Below, one piece after another: positions 21,584 to 32,658 of a stretch of 64,000 bases of DNA. A program made the translations under genes and the position numbers. The DNA comes from Monosporascus cannonballus. Its lineage: Eukaryota; Ascomycota; Sordariomycetes; Xylariales. Location of the stretch: contig QJNS01000105.1 in NCBI GenBank assembly GCA_004154925.1, forward strand, positions 124,001-188,000, in the 5' to 3' direction. The notes beneath the pieces are model-generated. The model was not told the DNA's origin and did no database searches. It saw only the letters and a list, made by a program, of their open reading frames with translations. Position 1 is the stretch's first letter, and each line of letters opens with the position of its first letter.

Positions 21584-23076
21584 AGGAAAAGTAAGGTTCG
21601 GGGGGGGAGCCGAGGAGCGGTTTTATAATTATATGGGAATAATTATTGCCCATGTATCTTTGCAGCAATCAAAGCAACATCTAAATAATCCTATAACAGA
21701 TACATAAACGTAGCGGGATTACATCTGGCCCATAAGTATATCGGATTAATTACCGCCCTATATGATTTTTTAATAGACAAAAGAATTTAGGTAATCTTAT
21801 TACGGATTTATAAGTGCCGAAGGAGATTATATCTAATTTAAAATTGCCGGAGAAAAAAAGAAAGGCAATAATTTAAGGAATTGTAATTGCAATTTTTTGG
21901 TACTATGGATTCAGTTATATATATTATTTTTACTATTTAAAGCATATCGGTTATTATGTGAAAATCGGAAATGTAGCAAATCCAGAAGGCTTTAACTAAA
22001 TGGGCGGTATAACGTTATTAACGACGTAAGTTTGAAACGGCCTAATTGAAAACATAATTAAAGTGGCCTTTTTGGCACTTTTGGGTTTTATCAGTAACTA
22101 ACGTAAATCCCCATCTTATTTTTATTATTAGTCCTATATAGCTAAAATTACGAACGGATAATAAAGCCCGTACGCCCGAGGTCCTCTCTTTCGCAGGACG
22201 TTTTTACGTCGGAAAATACCTTTAGATTAGAACATGTACCAGTAAGGCCCGAATACCCGAATCCACCTAATTCATACGATTATAGCGATCCGTCACTTAT
22301 GGAAAACGCAGTTACCATTAAAAAGCTGTAAGGTGGATTATCGGTACCGAGCAGGCGTTAAAGCACCAGATAAAAGATACAGGTTTAATATAGGATTACG
22401 CGCGCGGCGGTACGACCATATTTGCGAACCCGAGATACGTATACGTATCATGTTTAAGGTTGCGCCGGGCTGGTAATTCCTGGATGGTGCGGCGTATAAC
22501 AAAAACGGAAAGTAGGAGGGCAAAAATTGCTTACATAATCCGTGTCCAGACTTTATTTCTGTGCAGCAGGGGTAATACCGATTTTGCAAGTATTTGTAAA
22601 TTCGGTTAGCGATATGGGTTAGGTAATAATATATCCTTGCAGTATTAAATGGAGGTTGAAAATGCATATTTACAACCTTTCGAATCGCCTGTTTCCGGTT
22701 ACCGTTTTGGTTTTGGGAGCCTTTAACATTTTCCTTTAATGCGCCTTGCCAATTTATAATGTCCTTTTCAGAATAATTGCGTTATTAATCGGAAGAATCG
22801 AATTGGATATAATTAATCTCCTTAAACTCCCGCCCTACTTACGTCCCCATAAAGTCGCCGCGCCCAAACATACGGCACGGCCCGGGCCACCCTTATCTTA
22901 GCAAAATGCGACGCTAAGAGCCCGTAGGTTTTCCGGAAGTGGAAGTCATAACTCCGCGCGGTACCTTATGGGAACAAGTTCGATAACGGCCCTAGTACTG
23001 TATGGACATTATGCCCATCGTAAAGTATTTATATTAGCCCATCTTCTCCACCCGTATTCTAACGCTCCGACAAAGT
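21584..23076. other. RIP-mutated sequence, no identified gene
   Basis: AT-rich with dense stops. A plus-strand trace near 22,430-22,600 (FKVAPGW*FLDGAAYNKNGK then NCLHNPCPDFISVQQG) has protein-like composition with stops at plausible Trp/Gln positions. I cannot assign a family. A minus-strand open frame at 22,338-22,667 is probably its antisense. Confidence 0.35.
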
Positions 23077-23565
23077 TTATTCGGTTACCAGTTCGTTCTC
23101 CTTAATTAAGTCAATAAACTTACTTAGCATTCGATTATAGTTATCTGGTTCCGTTTCGGTCGAACACCTACGTCGCTTGACGGATGGAGAATTCCCTTGG
23201 TCACCCTTTTCCGTACGTCGTTTCGAACCAGTATGTCGTCGATTGCCCGTTTCGTCTGCATGTTGCGTTGCTGCAGTACGTCTTCGGGTTCTGCCCGCGT
23301 GCCGTATCTTAGGCGTCCTATAATCGTGCTTTTTGTCGGAGTTTCGATTATGGCCCGTTTTCTATTTGCAATGCCGCTCGCGTCCCGTATAGATGCAGTT
23401 GGAGCAAGTATTGTTCGACTGGTCTCGGTCCGCCACATAACAATTAAAAGGACCTTCCTCGTAATCCCTATACCGGGAAGGCATTTCGTCGCCAAAAGCA
23501 TGGCAGATAACGGCCGTATGTGCGGCTATGTTTTCTTAGTATATGCGTTCATAAAGCGCGGCCAT
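23077..23565 (-). pseudogene. Cysteine-motif protein (DUF3716-like), lightly decayed
   Basis: Reading from ATG 23,565, one frame runs about 160 codons with only two internal stops. It begins MAALYERIY*ENIAAHTAV, then DEMPSRYRDYEEGPFNCYV, then NNTCSNCIYTGRERHC, and ends in a charged helix SKFIDLIKENELVTE. The spacing NCY...TCSNCIYTGRxRxC resembles the short Cys cluster of fungal DUF3716 proteins, whose role is unknown. The middle is Arg/His-rich and low in complexity. A competing open frame (23,124-23,501) is not interrupted but lacks the Cys motif. The family call is tentative. Confidence 0.4.
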
Positions 23566-25689
23566 TTGAAAGCGCGGGCCGAAAATCGGTCGTCGTTAAA
23601 AAGTCAGTTGATCTCCGCTTACCAGCACCTTTTTTACCTTTATTAAGATGTTAAGGTCTGCCTTCGTCATGGGCACAGTTACAAAAATATCTGTACCCAA
23701 TTCGAAAATTATTTCTTGCTACTTAATGTCAGTATTTTCTGCTATTACGGAACTAGGACGACGTACCACAATCTTCCGGTTGCGCTGAATAAAGTTATTT
23801 CGCTTAGCTATCTCCGACGGGGTTCGCGACGTTGGCCATAAAATGGTTAAACGGGGTTCGGAGTCGGATTGAAGAACCACAGTTTGTTATTTGTATTAGT
23901 ATATTCTCTTTAACGCGTACTGGGGAATCGTATAACTAATTGCGAAAGGGAGACCATGTTGATCAGCACAGGTTCGAAATGATAATAAGCGAGGAGAAAA
24001 AGGCAAGGAGATGTTGAGAGGAGACTTTACGACGTGGAAAAAAGAAGTCGATAAGAAGGGAAGGGAAAGAAGAGGGGGATACGAGAGGGAAGCCCGCCCT
24101 TAAATATCCTGATCTTTCCTTTTAGCCCTTTTCCCCTAGTTTTCGAAGGCGTAGGCTCTTTGGAGAGATATGACGCCGTGCTGCCTAGATGAAACTAATC
24201 GGGCCGCATGTTGGTGCCGCCCCTAAGGGGATATTTGTTATATCGCAGATGTTGGAGCCGTGGCGAAACCGTCCTGCCATTTCTAGGATAATCATTACCT
24301 CCCAGACCCTGGGATGTGTATAAAGTGGTAGATGGCTGAAGTAGCTTGGCGAGGATTGCGCATGAATTCGTTAAAGAAGAACCTTGTATCCAAACGGTAT
24401 TAGTTAAGCCGAAGTTTCGGAGGCCTCGACTTGTGGGAGAGAGGCGTCTACGGAGAAAGCCTTTGGATGCTATTTAGAATGGGGGATTGTTTCGCTATTT
24501 TTAATGTTAGCGGAAGGCGAGGGATCCGGGGGCCCAAGATTTTCTTATTATCTAATAGGGCCCTTTCAGTTATGCAGTCCTCCGGAACTGGAAGTTTTCA
24601 ACCTGTGGAGCATGGCAAAGAGGTTACCCCTTTAACCGGGAAGCCGCTAGATGAAGGTAAAAGTAGGTGCAAGTAAACTTTTAGTCAGATTTAGCGTAAA
24701 TGAACAATTACAAGTTTCGCATAATTATCTAAGGGTGATAAACTGAAAGGAAGCATGGGATAAGAGATATTACCTTAGCCATCCAAGGGATAAAGACCCC
24801 TTTCCATGGTTTTACACTTACATGTGACCGTTCATACCTAAGCACTTATATGTACCAAATTACGGTTAAATAATGTTATTGCCGAATACGTTATCAGGTT
24901 TTAAACGTAATATGTTTTATTTAGCTTAGGGGCGGATAGGATATTGGAGGATTTGATGGATGTATATTAGGTAGGATCCTTGCCTAGTATTGTATCGCGA
25001 AGAAAGTTTCAAAACGATTCCGTTTTTGAAAAAGTATAATGTACTAAAAGGCCTCCTTTATTCCGTCGGCCTTTAGATTTTACCCGTTCTGCCTTGACCG
25101 CCTTTAGTAACAGGCTTACTTCATGCCATTACGGTGGCTTAATGAGGAAATGTATTAACGGCAAGGCGTAAAGTTTGGAGAACATCCTAGTATTATCTTA
25201 TATAGAATGGCGTATGCTTCGCCCAACTTCTTTTTGGAAGGACTGTTCGGCCATGATTTTTATTAAGATAATAAGTACGTGGCTTAAGAGGATGGGTGGC
25301 TTAGGGTCGAGCGAAGCCGGTATGTGCTCCGTAAATTCATGCTGAACCCCTTTAGATTTCCGTTTAAGGCAGTCGGTAATATGGCTGAAGAACCAGGAAA
25401 AGTGTTTCGGGTATCGTACATAAAGACTATTAAGAACGTATAATACCTGCTAATGGAGCCGGACTAGCCTTAAAGCGGCGTAAGGCAGACATAAACGTAA
25501 AGGGGGTGGAAATAAGGGTTTCGATCAAGTATATATATGAAATGCAGTTAACTTTTAATGCTAATAAAATACTTACAGTATAATAACCACGCCCCTTATT
25601 ACAAATTTTAACGACTAAATTATCGAATAACTTAAGACCGTTTGCGACTTTTCCTAAGCACATTACTCTTTTACGTATCGCCCTTTATC
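23566..25689. other. Decayed sequence between the Cys-motif and hydrolase-like genes
   Basis: I recognise no gene. A purine-rich tract lies at about 23,990-24,100. The frame 24,431-24,676 is open but without motifs. The region 24,150-24,680 is GC-richer than its surroundings and may hold a less-mutated fragment that I cannot name. Confidence 0.4.
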
Positions 25690-27015
25690 ATGGATAACAC
25701 CATATTTTCCATCCAAGCTATCCATAACCAGCTTAACGACATCAAGCACGTTGTTGTCTGCGTTAACCCTGTTAACTTGGATAACATCTGGCAGAGCTTT
25801 TGGGCCCTGGTCCGAGTCCCAAACGCCCGCATCCACATCACCCTTTCGCCGCGCGTATTAGACCTGCGAGTACCGAACTTTGCCGAACTTTTCGACGAGC
25901 TCATGGCGAAAATGGGATCACATTATATGCTCGATATTCTGGAAAAGGACGCAAAGGAAATCTATGACTTGTTGGGTAACAAAGATTTGCGAGGTTACTT
26001 CGCCCGAGACGCGGCGTTTTAAACCGACCCCCACACCAAAACCCACATTGCGCTGTACATGGCCCTTTCCGCTTTTCGCTTTGCCCAGAAGTTCTTATCC
26101 AAAGGCTACGTTAGCAGCCGGTACATTTTCTACTGGGACCCGCGTTCCATGGAAACTATTATCCCCGGTATCCATTATCTAACGTACGTTAACGACTACC
26201 TTTACGCCTGTAATGATGAGAACCGCCGAAAATCCAGCAAATACCTACATATGCGAGGGCAAAAACGCGAAAACAAGATGGTGGCAATTATGGAACGAAC
26301 AGCTAACAGGCTGGCCGAACAATTTGGATACCAGAAGCCGGCGGATATCTTCTACTTAATAGAAGAGCTAATTGAGCTTTTTAAGGGGCCCGTCGTAAAG
26401 ACGCAAAGTTTGATCTTAGGTGGAGGTCCATTTACAGAGATGGTCCGCCTTTTGGCCGAAACAGACTTCGTCCCCCTGGCTATCGTGGCCATGGCGCGCA
26501 CCTAGTATGCTGACGTTAACATTTTCAGGAATAATTATAACGACCTGATGGACCTGGGCGCTGCCATGGAGATCGAGAATATCGTCAAGAAGAGGGCTAT
26601 CCCCATCTGGTTTTTTCTTACGGAGTGCGCCAAGGCCAAGGTGAAAGGGGGTATGGTCCTTTGCGTTTGCCCCTGGGACTTCGTTACGGAGGAATTGGTC
26701 ACCATCTTCAAGGCCGCAGGTGACATGAAATCTTACGAGCAGGCGGACGCCTTTACCCGCGAAACTATGACGCTGGCTAAGATGTACATGTTCGACGTGC
26801 TGACGGTGGTGCCATTTACCCTTCCCTCATCTTTGCCGTACCGACGTGCCGTAAGCTACTGGGGCGAGGTTAATGGATAGCGGGTTATCAGAATTAAGGA
26901 GGCGGCCGACGGGCCCATTAACGTTTTTTACCCCAACGAAAAAGCTATGGTAATATCTAAGCAGATGGCGATAAAGGAGATCAGTTACGTTTTGTCCCTT
27001 GTTAGCAAAAAGTAG
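25690..27015 (+). pseudogene. Possible inosine-uridine nucleoside-hydrolase-like protein, lightly decayed
   Basis: A single frame from ATG 25,690 (MDNTIFSIQAIHNQLNDIKH) to TAG 27,013 holds 441 codons. It has only three internal stops: TAA at 26,020, TAG at 26,503 (in MART*YADVN, probably an old Trp) and TAG at 26,878. Motifs include LSPRVLDLRVPNF, GGGPFTEMVRLLAETD, a downstream YADVNIFRNNYNDLMDL, a CPWDF block, and KMYMFDVLTVVPFTLP. The GGGPFTEM and DVNIF..N order recalls GPLTN and the Asn/Asp-rich substrate loop of nucleoside hydrolases, but the hallmark N-terminal D-x-D-x-x-x-D-D is not intact. I therefore rate the family call as weak. The frame is far less damaged and GC-richer than its neighbours. 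Confidence 0.4.
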
Positions 27016-27502
27016 GTTTATAGCGGATTTACTTATTATAATTAAGGCGTACTTATTTAATTTTATAAAAAAGTTAAAAGCATATATGGCGTTATGTCCG
27101 GAACTTACTGATTTTTTATCTTAGTTTAATAAAGGAATAGTTAAAAGGCGGATATTTTAAATAATTATTTTTTATTCTTATAGGATATTCTGGTTAATAG
27201 TCGTATATTTGCTTATAATGGCATTATTTAGGGTTTCCAGGTACCAGAAAGCGCAGCAAAAAAGTCGTATCATGTAATTTCGTCGAATTATAAAATAGCC
27301 CACCGTTTTGGACTTAGAAGAAAGCTATTTTAATTTTGATTTTCGAATATATTTATTAAAATCGAATGTGAAAAATATTAACTCCAACATATTAACCACA
27401 AATTCCCAGACCAGCCGGGAGGTGCCATTTCAACGCATACAAAAACCCATTACCTCAGGATGGGGCAGGAAAAAGCTTCATTAGTTTGTTAATCTATTCC
27501 CT
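27016..27502. other. AT-rich spacer
   Basis: Very AT-rich sequence between the hydrolase-like gene and the convergent J-domain-like gene. No coding signal is seen. Confidence 0.5.
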
Positions 27503-27606
27503 TTATTTACGTCCCTCTTCAATAGCTATTTTTATTATGTCAGTTATTTGCGAAAAGCCGTCCGTAATACGGTTCATCTTCTCTGTCAGCGCCCGTACGT
27601 TATCAT

Positions 27607-27654
27607 CTTGGGAACCATCTTGGTAGCGATCTTGGTAGCGATCCTGGTAACGAT
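27607..27654 (-). repeat. 12-bp tandem repeat coding YQDR
   Basis: Four imperfect 12-bp units (CTTGGTAGCGAT and variants on the plus strand) encode YQDR YQDR YQD on the minus strand near the C-terminus of the J-domain-like gene. Confidence 0.8.
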
Positions 27655-28336
27655 AACCCCTATACCCAGACGCCGGAATATTATCGTAATCGTAGTCGTC
27701 GCCGTCGCGACGCCTCAAAACAAGCTGGTTGCGCCTACGTTTGCTTGGGAGCGGGTAATGAAATAATCGATATAATGCATGCTTCGCAGGATCGTCGTTT
27801 TCCAGCGCCCATAGGGGCGGGTTATAGGACTTGTGACAGAACTTATCAATCTTTATATCAGCTTCGTACGTTCCTAGCCACTCTCGTAAGGCTAACCGGG
27901 TCATAATAGGTTCGTAGGCCGAAAAGTTTTTTATCTTGGCGCGAACATAAGTCCAGCAACTTCGTTCGAAACTTCCGGTTCCCGTTATGAATACGACGCC
28001 CATAAGACCCTCGAAGTCTTTAGGATTTAGGAAACGGTAATCCGACTTTGTTTCTTAAATGTTATATCTTTTATTTAACATGTTATAAGCCCTAGCTTTT
28101 GCATTATCGACCTCATAAGCCATCTTAACACTGAGCTTATTAGGCCCATCAACATCAAGAAAGTATTTTAAGCCGGCGTACCCCATCGCTGGTCTACCAG
28201 GTCGAATGGGGGCTAAATGGGCCAGGATCCCAAGCTCTTTATAAACCGCGTCATCTATGCCGGCATCCTGCATAGTTACGTCCTTTATAGCATTATTCCT
28301 GGAACCTCCTTGGGTAAATTTTTTTCGAGCCGATTC

Positions 28337-28425
28337 GGCTTTAGTGGGGTTTGCTTTAATGGGGTTTGCTTTAGTGGGGTTGGCTTGAGTGGGGTTGGCT
28401 TGAGTGGGTTTAGCCTAAGTGGGTT
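28337..28425 (-). repeat. 15-bp tandem repeat coding a 5-residue unit
   Basis: Six units with a 15-bp period, marked by AGTGGGG/AATGGGG at 28,343, 28,358, 28,373, 28,388, 28,403 and 28,418. On the coding minus strand they give (A-K/N-P-T/I-Q/K) repeats. Confidence 0.8.
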
Positions 28426-29714
28426 TTGTCTCAGCGTATTCCTTAGGCAGCTTTAGCTTATCGAGTCGCTTTCGCAAAGGCTTTATGAAAAATTCAGTCC
28501 ACTTTTCTGGCCATTAATAAATACCCCGCACCCTTTGCTTCTCGAAATAATCTTACAGCGATTGTAATCCCTGCTATACCTATTAAAGTGTAATTACCCT
28601 GAGTTTGTACTTATTCGCAATTGTCCGTTGCGTATATTGGCAAACTAATAATATGTGATAAGGCACTATGAATATGTCGGGATCGGCCCTTTTTTCCTTT
28701 TGGTTGTCCTCCAGAATAGGTTTATTATATTGGCTTAGAAGCTCAAAGAACCTATCTAGTTTAATAGGGCTGTCGAGATTCCTGAAAAATGGCTTAATAA
28801 TCTTGTTGCTTATAACGGTATATTATTGTTATACTTTTTTCGAAAAAGGTAAATAATTTTTTTCGTTATCGTCTTCGCTATCTTATCCGTCATTTTCTTC
28901 CATTATGTCGTCATTATCATTATCGCTACCATTATTATACGTACCGGGAGTAAAACTTTCGCCGACGTTATCACGAAAATTATCTTTAAGAAAACGATTA
29001 TGTTTAGCGCGCTTCAGCCGGTTTAAAAGGGTATCAGCCGCATTATAAATATTTTGGTATTGCTTAATTAGCCCGAATCATATTTAAACGGAATCTGGAA
29101 TGTACTTTAAATATATTCCCCCGCCAATTCCTCCTTATTTTTGTCTGGATAAATCCTTTTCAAAATATCCCCCCGGGCTTTTCGAATCTGTTTTTCGTTA
29201 GCATTTTTTTCTATACTAAGCATCTTATAAAAGGACCCTTGCTGTATCAGATATCCTATGCGACGTATTTCCCTCCGTTGTTGCCAAGGGCTATACCAGT
29301 TATCGTTATTTTCCAAAACCTTGATAATTGCATTGCCAATAATATCCATAATAGCGTCACCATAAGACTCGATCTGGTTGTTAATCTCCGTTATTTTTGT
29401 CTCGGTGGGGTCAGAGCCGGACTTAGACTTTTTTGCCTTTTTATATGCATTGAGCACAGAACCAAACGCGACTTTTCTGTTGTCGTTGGACTTTTTCATT
29501 TCAGCAACGCTTGACCGAACCTCGTTTAAAGCGGTCTCCTGGAGCTTCAATCGTTGTAAAGCAGCTTTTTCCTCCGATGCCGCCTTTACGGCTGCGCGTA
29601 AATCTGTATCGCAGTCGGCAAGGGGCTTATTCTTTAAGTCCTTGCCATGTTTATCAGCCTGATTTGACGGGGAATTCTCTTTCGAACCTCCGCCATGGTT
29701 ATTGGCCTAATTGG

Positions 29715-29850
29715 GCGTGGGCTCCTTGCCCGGGTCCTTCATTTCTTTCTTAGGTGTGGGCTCCTTGCCCGGGTCCTCCACTTCTTTCTCGGGCGTGGGC
29801 TCCTTACCTAGGTCCTTCATTTTTTTCTCAGGCGCGGGCTCCTTATTCTG
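29715..29850 (-). repeat. 39-bp tandem repeat coding a 13-residue unit
   Basis: Units start at about 29,717, 29,756, 29,795 and 29,834 (period exactly 39). They encode variants of EPTPEKEVEDPGK on the minus strand. Copies differ mostly by transitions. Confidence 0.85.
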
Positions 29851-29949
29851 TTTTTTTTTATCGTTTAATGCTCCCCCGAATTCAGGTTTGGACTGAGGTT
29901 CTGGAGGTTTCGAGCCGTCCGGCAACGCGCCAAAAAGAATGAGAGACAT

Positions 29950-30322
29950 AATTGCGATCGTAAAACCTGGTGTAGGGCCCGTTTCCGCTGCTTTTGCCTA
30001 GTAAACCTTTATAGTGCTGGTTTTCTAAAAATACTATCTTATTACGGATGTTTGCAGTACAAAATCGGATATCGTTTATTTGCAGCTTCCTTCCAGATTA
30101 AAATAGGATTGAAAGCTTTCCGGGCATTTTGATTATAAAATCAGCCAGTTACCTTCCGTAACGAAAACGATATGTACGGCGGATCTTTGTCGACATTAGG
30201 CAACGTCAAAAAGAGCATTATGGTACGTATCCTCTTCCGTATCGCGATAGTAACTTGCTAAGACAGAGAAGGAATACAAACGAGAATTACCCAATGCCAA
30301 GCCGCAATCCCCTCTCTCAAGT
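29950..30322. other. Divergent spacer
   Basis: Lies between the divergent J-domain-like and coiled-coil frames and would have contained both promoters. Nothing else is seen. Confidence 0.4.
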
Positions 30323-30913
30323 AAAGTTTTAACCCGTCAAACTCTAGGTTCACAATTATGTATTATTCGGTTGGCTTGCGAAGAAGTATATAAAAAGGTT
30401 CAGCACCTCTATGACGAACATAGCAATCTGGTACGGGAACAGTAAGCCCATATTGCCAATCTCCAGGCCATATCAAATTAGCAGCACCAGGAAAATAAGA
30501 TCTTTCAAGCCAAATTCCAAGAGCAGCAAATAAACTACAACCTAGTAATCGGCGACATGTTCCATATTTACAAAGAAAAACAGCGGATTTTAAAGGAACG
30601 TAACGAAAAGCGGTTCGAAAAAAAGTTTAATAGCATAATCCTTGCTTAATACCGAAACGAAGCCACAAAAAAGCAAAATATAATTAAAGCAAAAAATGCA
30701 GAAATTAGAATATTAGTGGAAAAATCGACAAAATTAAAGGCGGAACTTTATTCAATATAAAATTAACGCTCTTATTATGATAATTATATCGGAAAGGCGC
30801 CATTTGGGGTAAAGATGGACGGAGGTTTGGTAATGCAAAAGAACCTTGATGTACCGACCCTAAAAAAGCCGAAGAAACGGCGTAGGCGTAATGGCAGGAA
30901 AGGGGCTTATTAA
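30323..30913 (+). pseudogene. Decayed coiled-coil protein
   Basis: One reading frame of about 196 codons with scattered stops (REQ*AHI, ISN*QHQ, LA*YRN, SI*N*RS). It encodes heptad-rich, charged helix: ACEEVYKKVQHLYDEHSNLV, FQAKFQEQQINYN, YKEKQRILKERNEKRFEKK, then a basic end KKPKKRRRRNGRKGAY before TAA at 30,911. Several stops fit Gln codons (CAA/CAG to TAA/TAG). The family is unknown. It is divergent from the J-domain-like gene. Confidence 0.45.
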
Positions 30914-31207
30914 TACGCTGGGCGACTATAGCAACGCTTACATATGCCCATAGCAGAACTATAAGCCATAAGAATATATACGTCTTAATATAGTAAACTT
31001 TTTTCTGCCGGGAATTAATTTGCTCCGGCCAGAAATATATTGCAACTGCTTAAATAAGTTATATTATTCTCCATATGCTGGCCATTTTTATCCTACATCT
31101 ATGCCCTGCTTAATTTGTACTTAACCCCGCATATTACTTCGCATTAATTATTTAAAAAGGCTTTTAAGTACCTTACGGCCTACCGCCCTGGCACCTATCT
31201 ATCCCCT

Positions 31208-32252
31208 GTGAAAAATATGGACCGCCTAAAAGAGCTTTGTCAGCAGGCTGTTGCCAAAGGGCACGGATATGCAGTTGCTCCAAATGCCATTCAGGAAAGC
31301 CTTAAATACCTAATAGAGCCCACCCCGTTACTTCAAAAGATAATTATATTTGCAAAGCGCGAAGCTAATGCTTACAAAAAAGAATTTGCATTCTATAAGG
31401 AGGCTATACGATTAAGCGATTATTTGCAAAAGGATGCACGATACATAAAGCAACTATTACGAATCGCAATATATAATTTTCGCAAAGGCATAAAAGATGT
31501 CGAACAGAAAAGGCGATATAACCGGACGCGAAAACAGCACATCGACCGGGAAACCCACCAATCCTCTCGTCCTAAAAATCCAACCATCACAAAAATACAC
31601 GAATCTTCAACGGTTATAAATGCTAATCAAAACAACCTAAAAGCTCTAAATACGGTGTTATCTGCTTTACCACTTAAAAAAAACATCAGATTAAAAGAGC
31701 AGGAAATGCATTATTATAAAAAGGAACTTAAATTTGATAAAAAGGTTAAACGGCTGGGAAATTATCTTTTAAAAAATATTTAATACGTAAAAAAACTATC
31801 GCACCTTGCAATCTGCAACTTCCGTAAGGGCTTGCAAAAGGTAAAGCGGGCAAGGCGACCAAACTGGGGCCCCGGACTTAAACGTAACAATCGGATAACA
31901 TGCGGACACTACGTCGCCCAGCAAACAAATTCGTTATCCCCTACCAGAGTCATGGACCGCCCTCCTCCCCCTCGCCCCATCGAACAAGCTATCGCAAAGG
32001 CGAACGGATCTTTAATTGCCATAGGTGCCATTCGGGAAAATCTCGAATCTTCCAAGTCGGAACCTGCCTTATCACTAAAGGAGATGGTCGCAGTAAAAAA
32101 ACAGGAGGCTAACGCCTACCAAAACGAACTGATATTTTATATAAAGGCTATATAACTTGGGGACCGTTTATTACAAAGTATTTAACGCGTAAAGGAATTA
32201 TTACAACGTGCAATTAACAACTTCGACAGGGACAAGGGAGATATAGGTTAAG
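31208..32252 (+). pseudogene. Decayed helical protein with an internal duplication
   Basis: The open piece 31,208-31,783 starts MKNMDRLKELCQQAVAKGHG. A second piece (31,832 to about 32,250) contains MDRPPPPRPIEQAIAKANGS. The two share a pattern: an A-x-A-K-G/A-x-G helix, a block like KREANAYKKEFAFYKEAI or KKQEANAYQNELIFYIKAI, and a third block LLRIAIYNFRKG or LLQRAINNFDRDKG. This is either one protein with two diverged units of about 90 residues or a tandem gene duplicate. No known family was recognised. Stops interrupt both units. Confidence 0.45.
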
Positions 32253-32658
32253 TAAAGTATCAGACCCGACTTACTGGGCTTGTTATTCTGTCTTAGCCCT
32301 AATGGTGCAGCCCTTATATAGGAATTACATACAACCACATCCGGTACCGCTTTCTCTCAATTACAGTTACTTTTCTATATACGAAGTATCATTACTTTCT
32401 GATCAGTAAATAAATGCACTCCTTTAATTATAAATATTTCTGTATGATCAGGGCCTCATACTGCAATATTGCTAAAATTTAAAACGCCCCAGTAAGGTTA
32501 AAACTGGGAGATATCCTAATATATAATCTGAGCGATAAGATTATTAGGCCTTTTAAAAAAGCAACTAAAAAAGTAAAAGCTAAATAAAGGATTACATTAA
32601 TATCTTACTAATGGAGGTTTATTCCAGAAGATACAACTCCAGAGAAAACCAAAGAAAT
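32253..32658. other. AT-rich spacer
   Basis: No coding frame is seen. It separates the plus-strand helical gene from the 3' end of the convergent ferric reductase gene. Confidence 0.5.

Larger units (their letters stand above)
27503..29949 (-). pseudogene. J-domain-like protein with several in-frame tandem repeats, RIP-decayed
   Basis: The N-terminus MSLILFGALPDGSKPPEPQS at 29,949 is followed by 13-residue Pro/Glu/Lys repeats. Then comes a coiled region (about 29,550-29,300) and a J-domain-like stretch FYKMLSIEKNANEKQIRKA followed by LKRIYPDKNKEEL. The J-domain HPD triad reads YPD, as one C-to-T change would give. Next are an acidic linker (YNNGSDNDNDDIMEENDG), a KPTQA-type 5-residue repeat (28,337-28,425), the block GILAHLAPIRPGRPAMGYAG, and a frame that continues through one TAA at 28,055 into FITGTGSFERSCWTYVRAK and a YQDR repeat before ending at 27,503. 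A frame change near 29,050-29,105 is best explained by an intron. J-domain proteins stimulate Hsp70, but the partner is unknown here. Confidence 0.5.
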
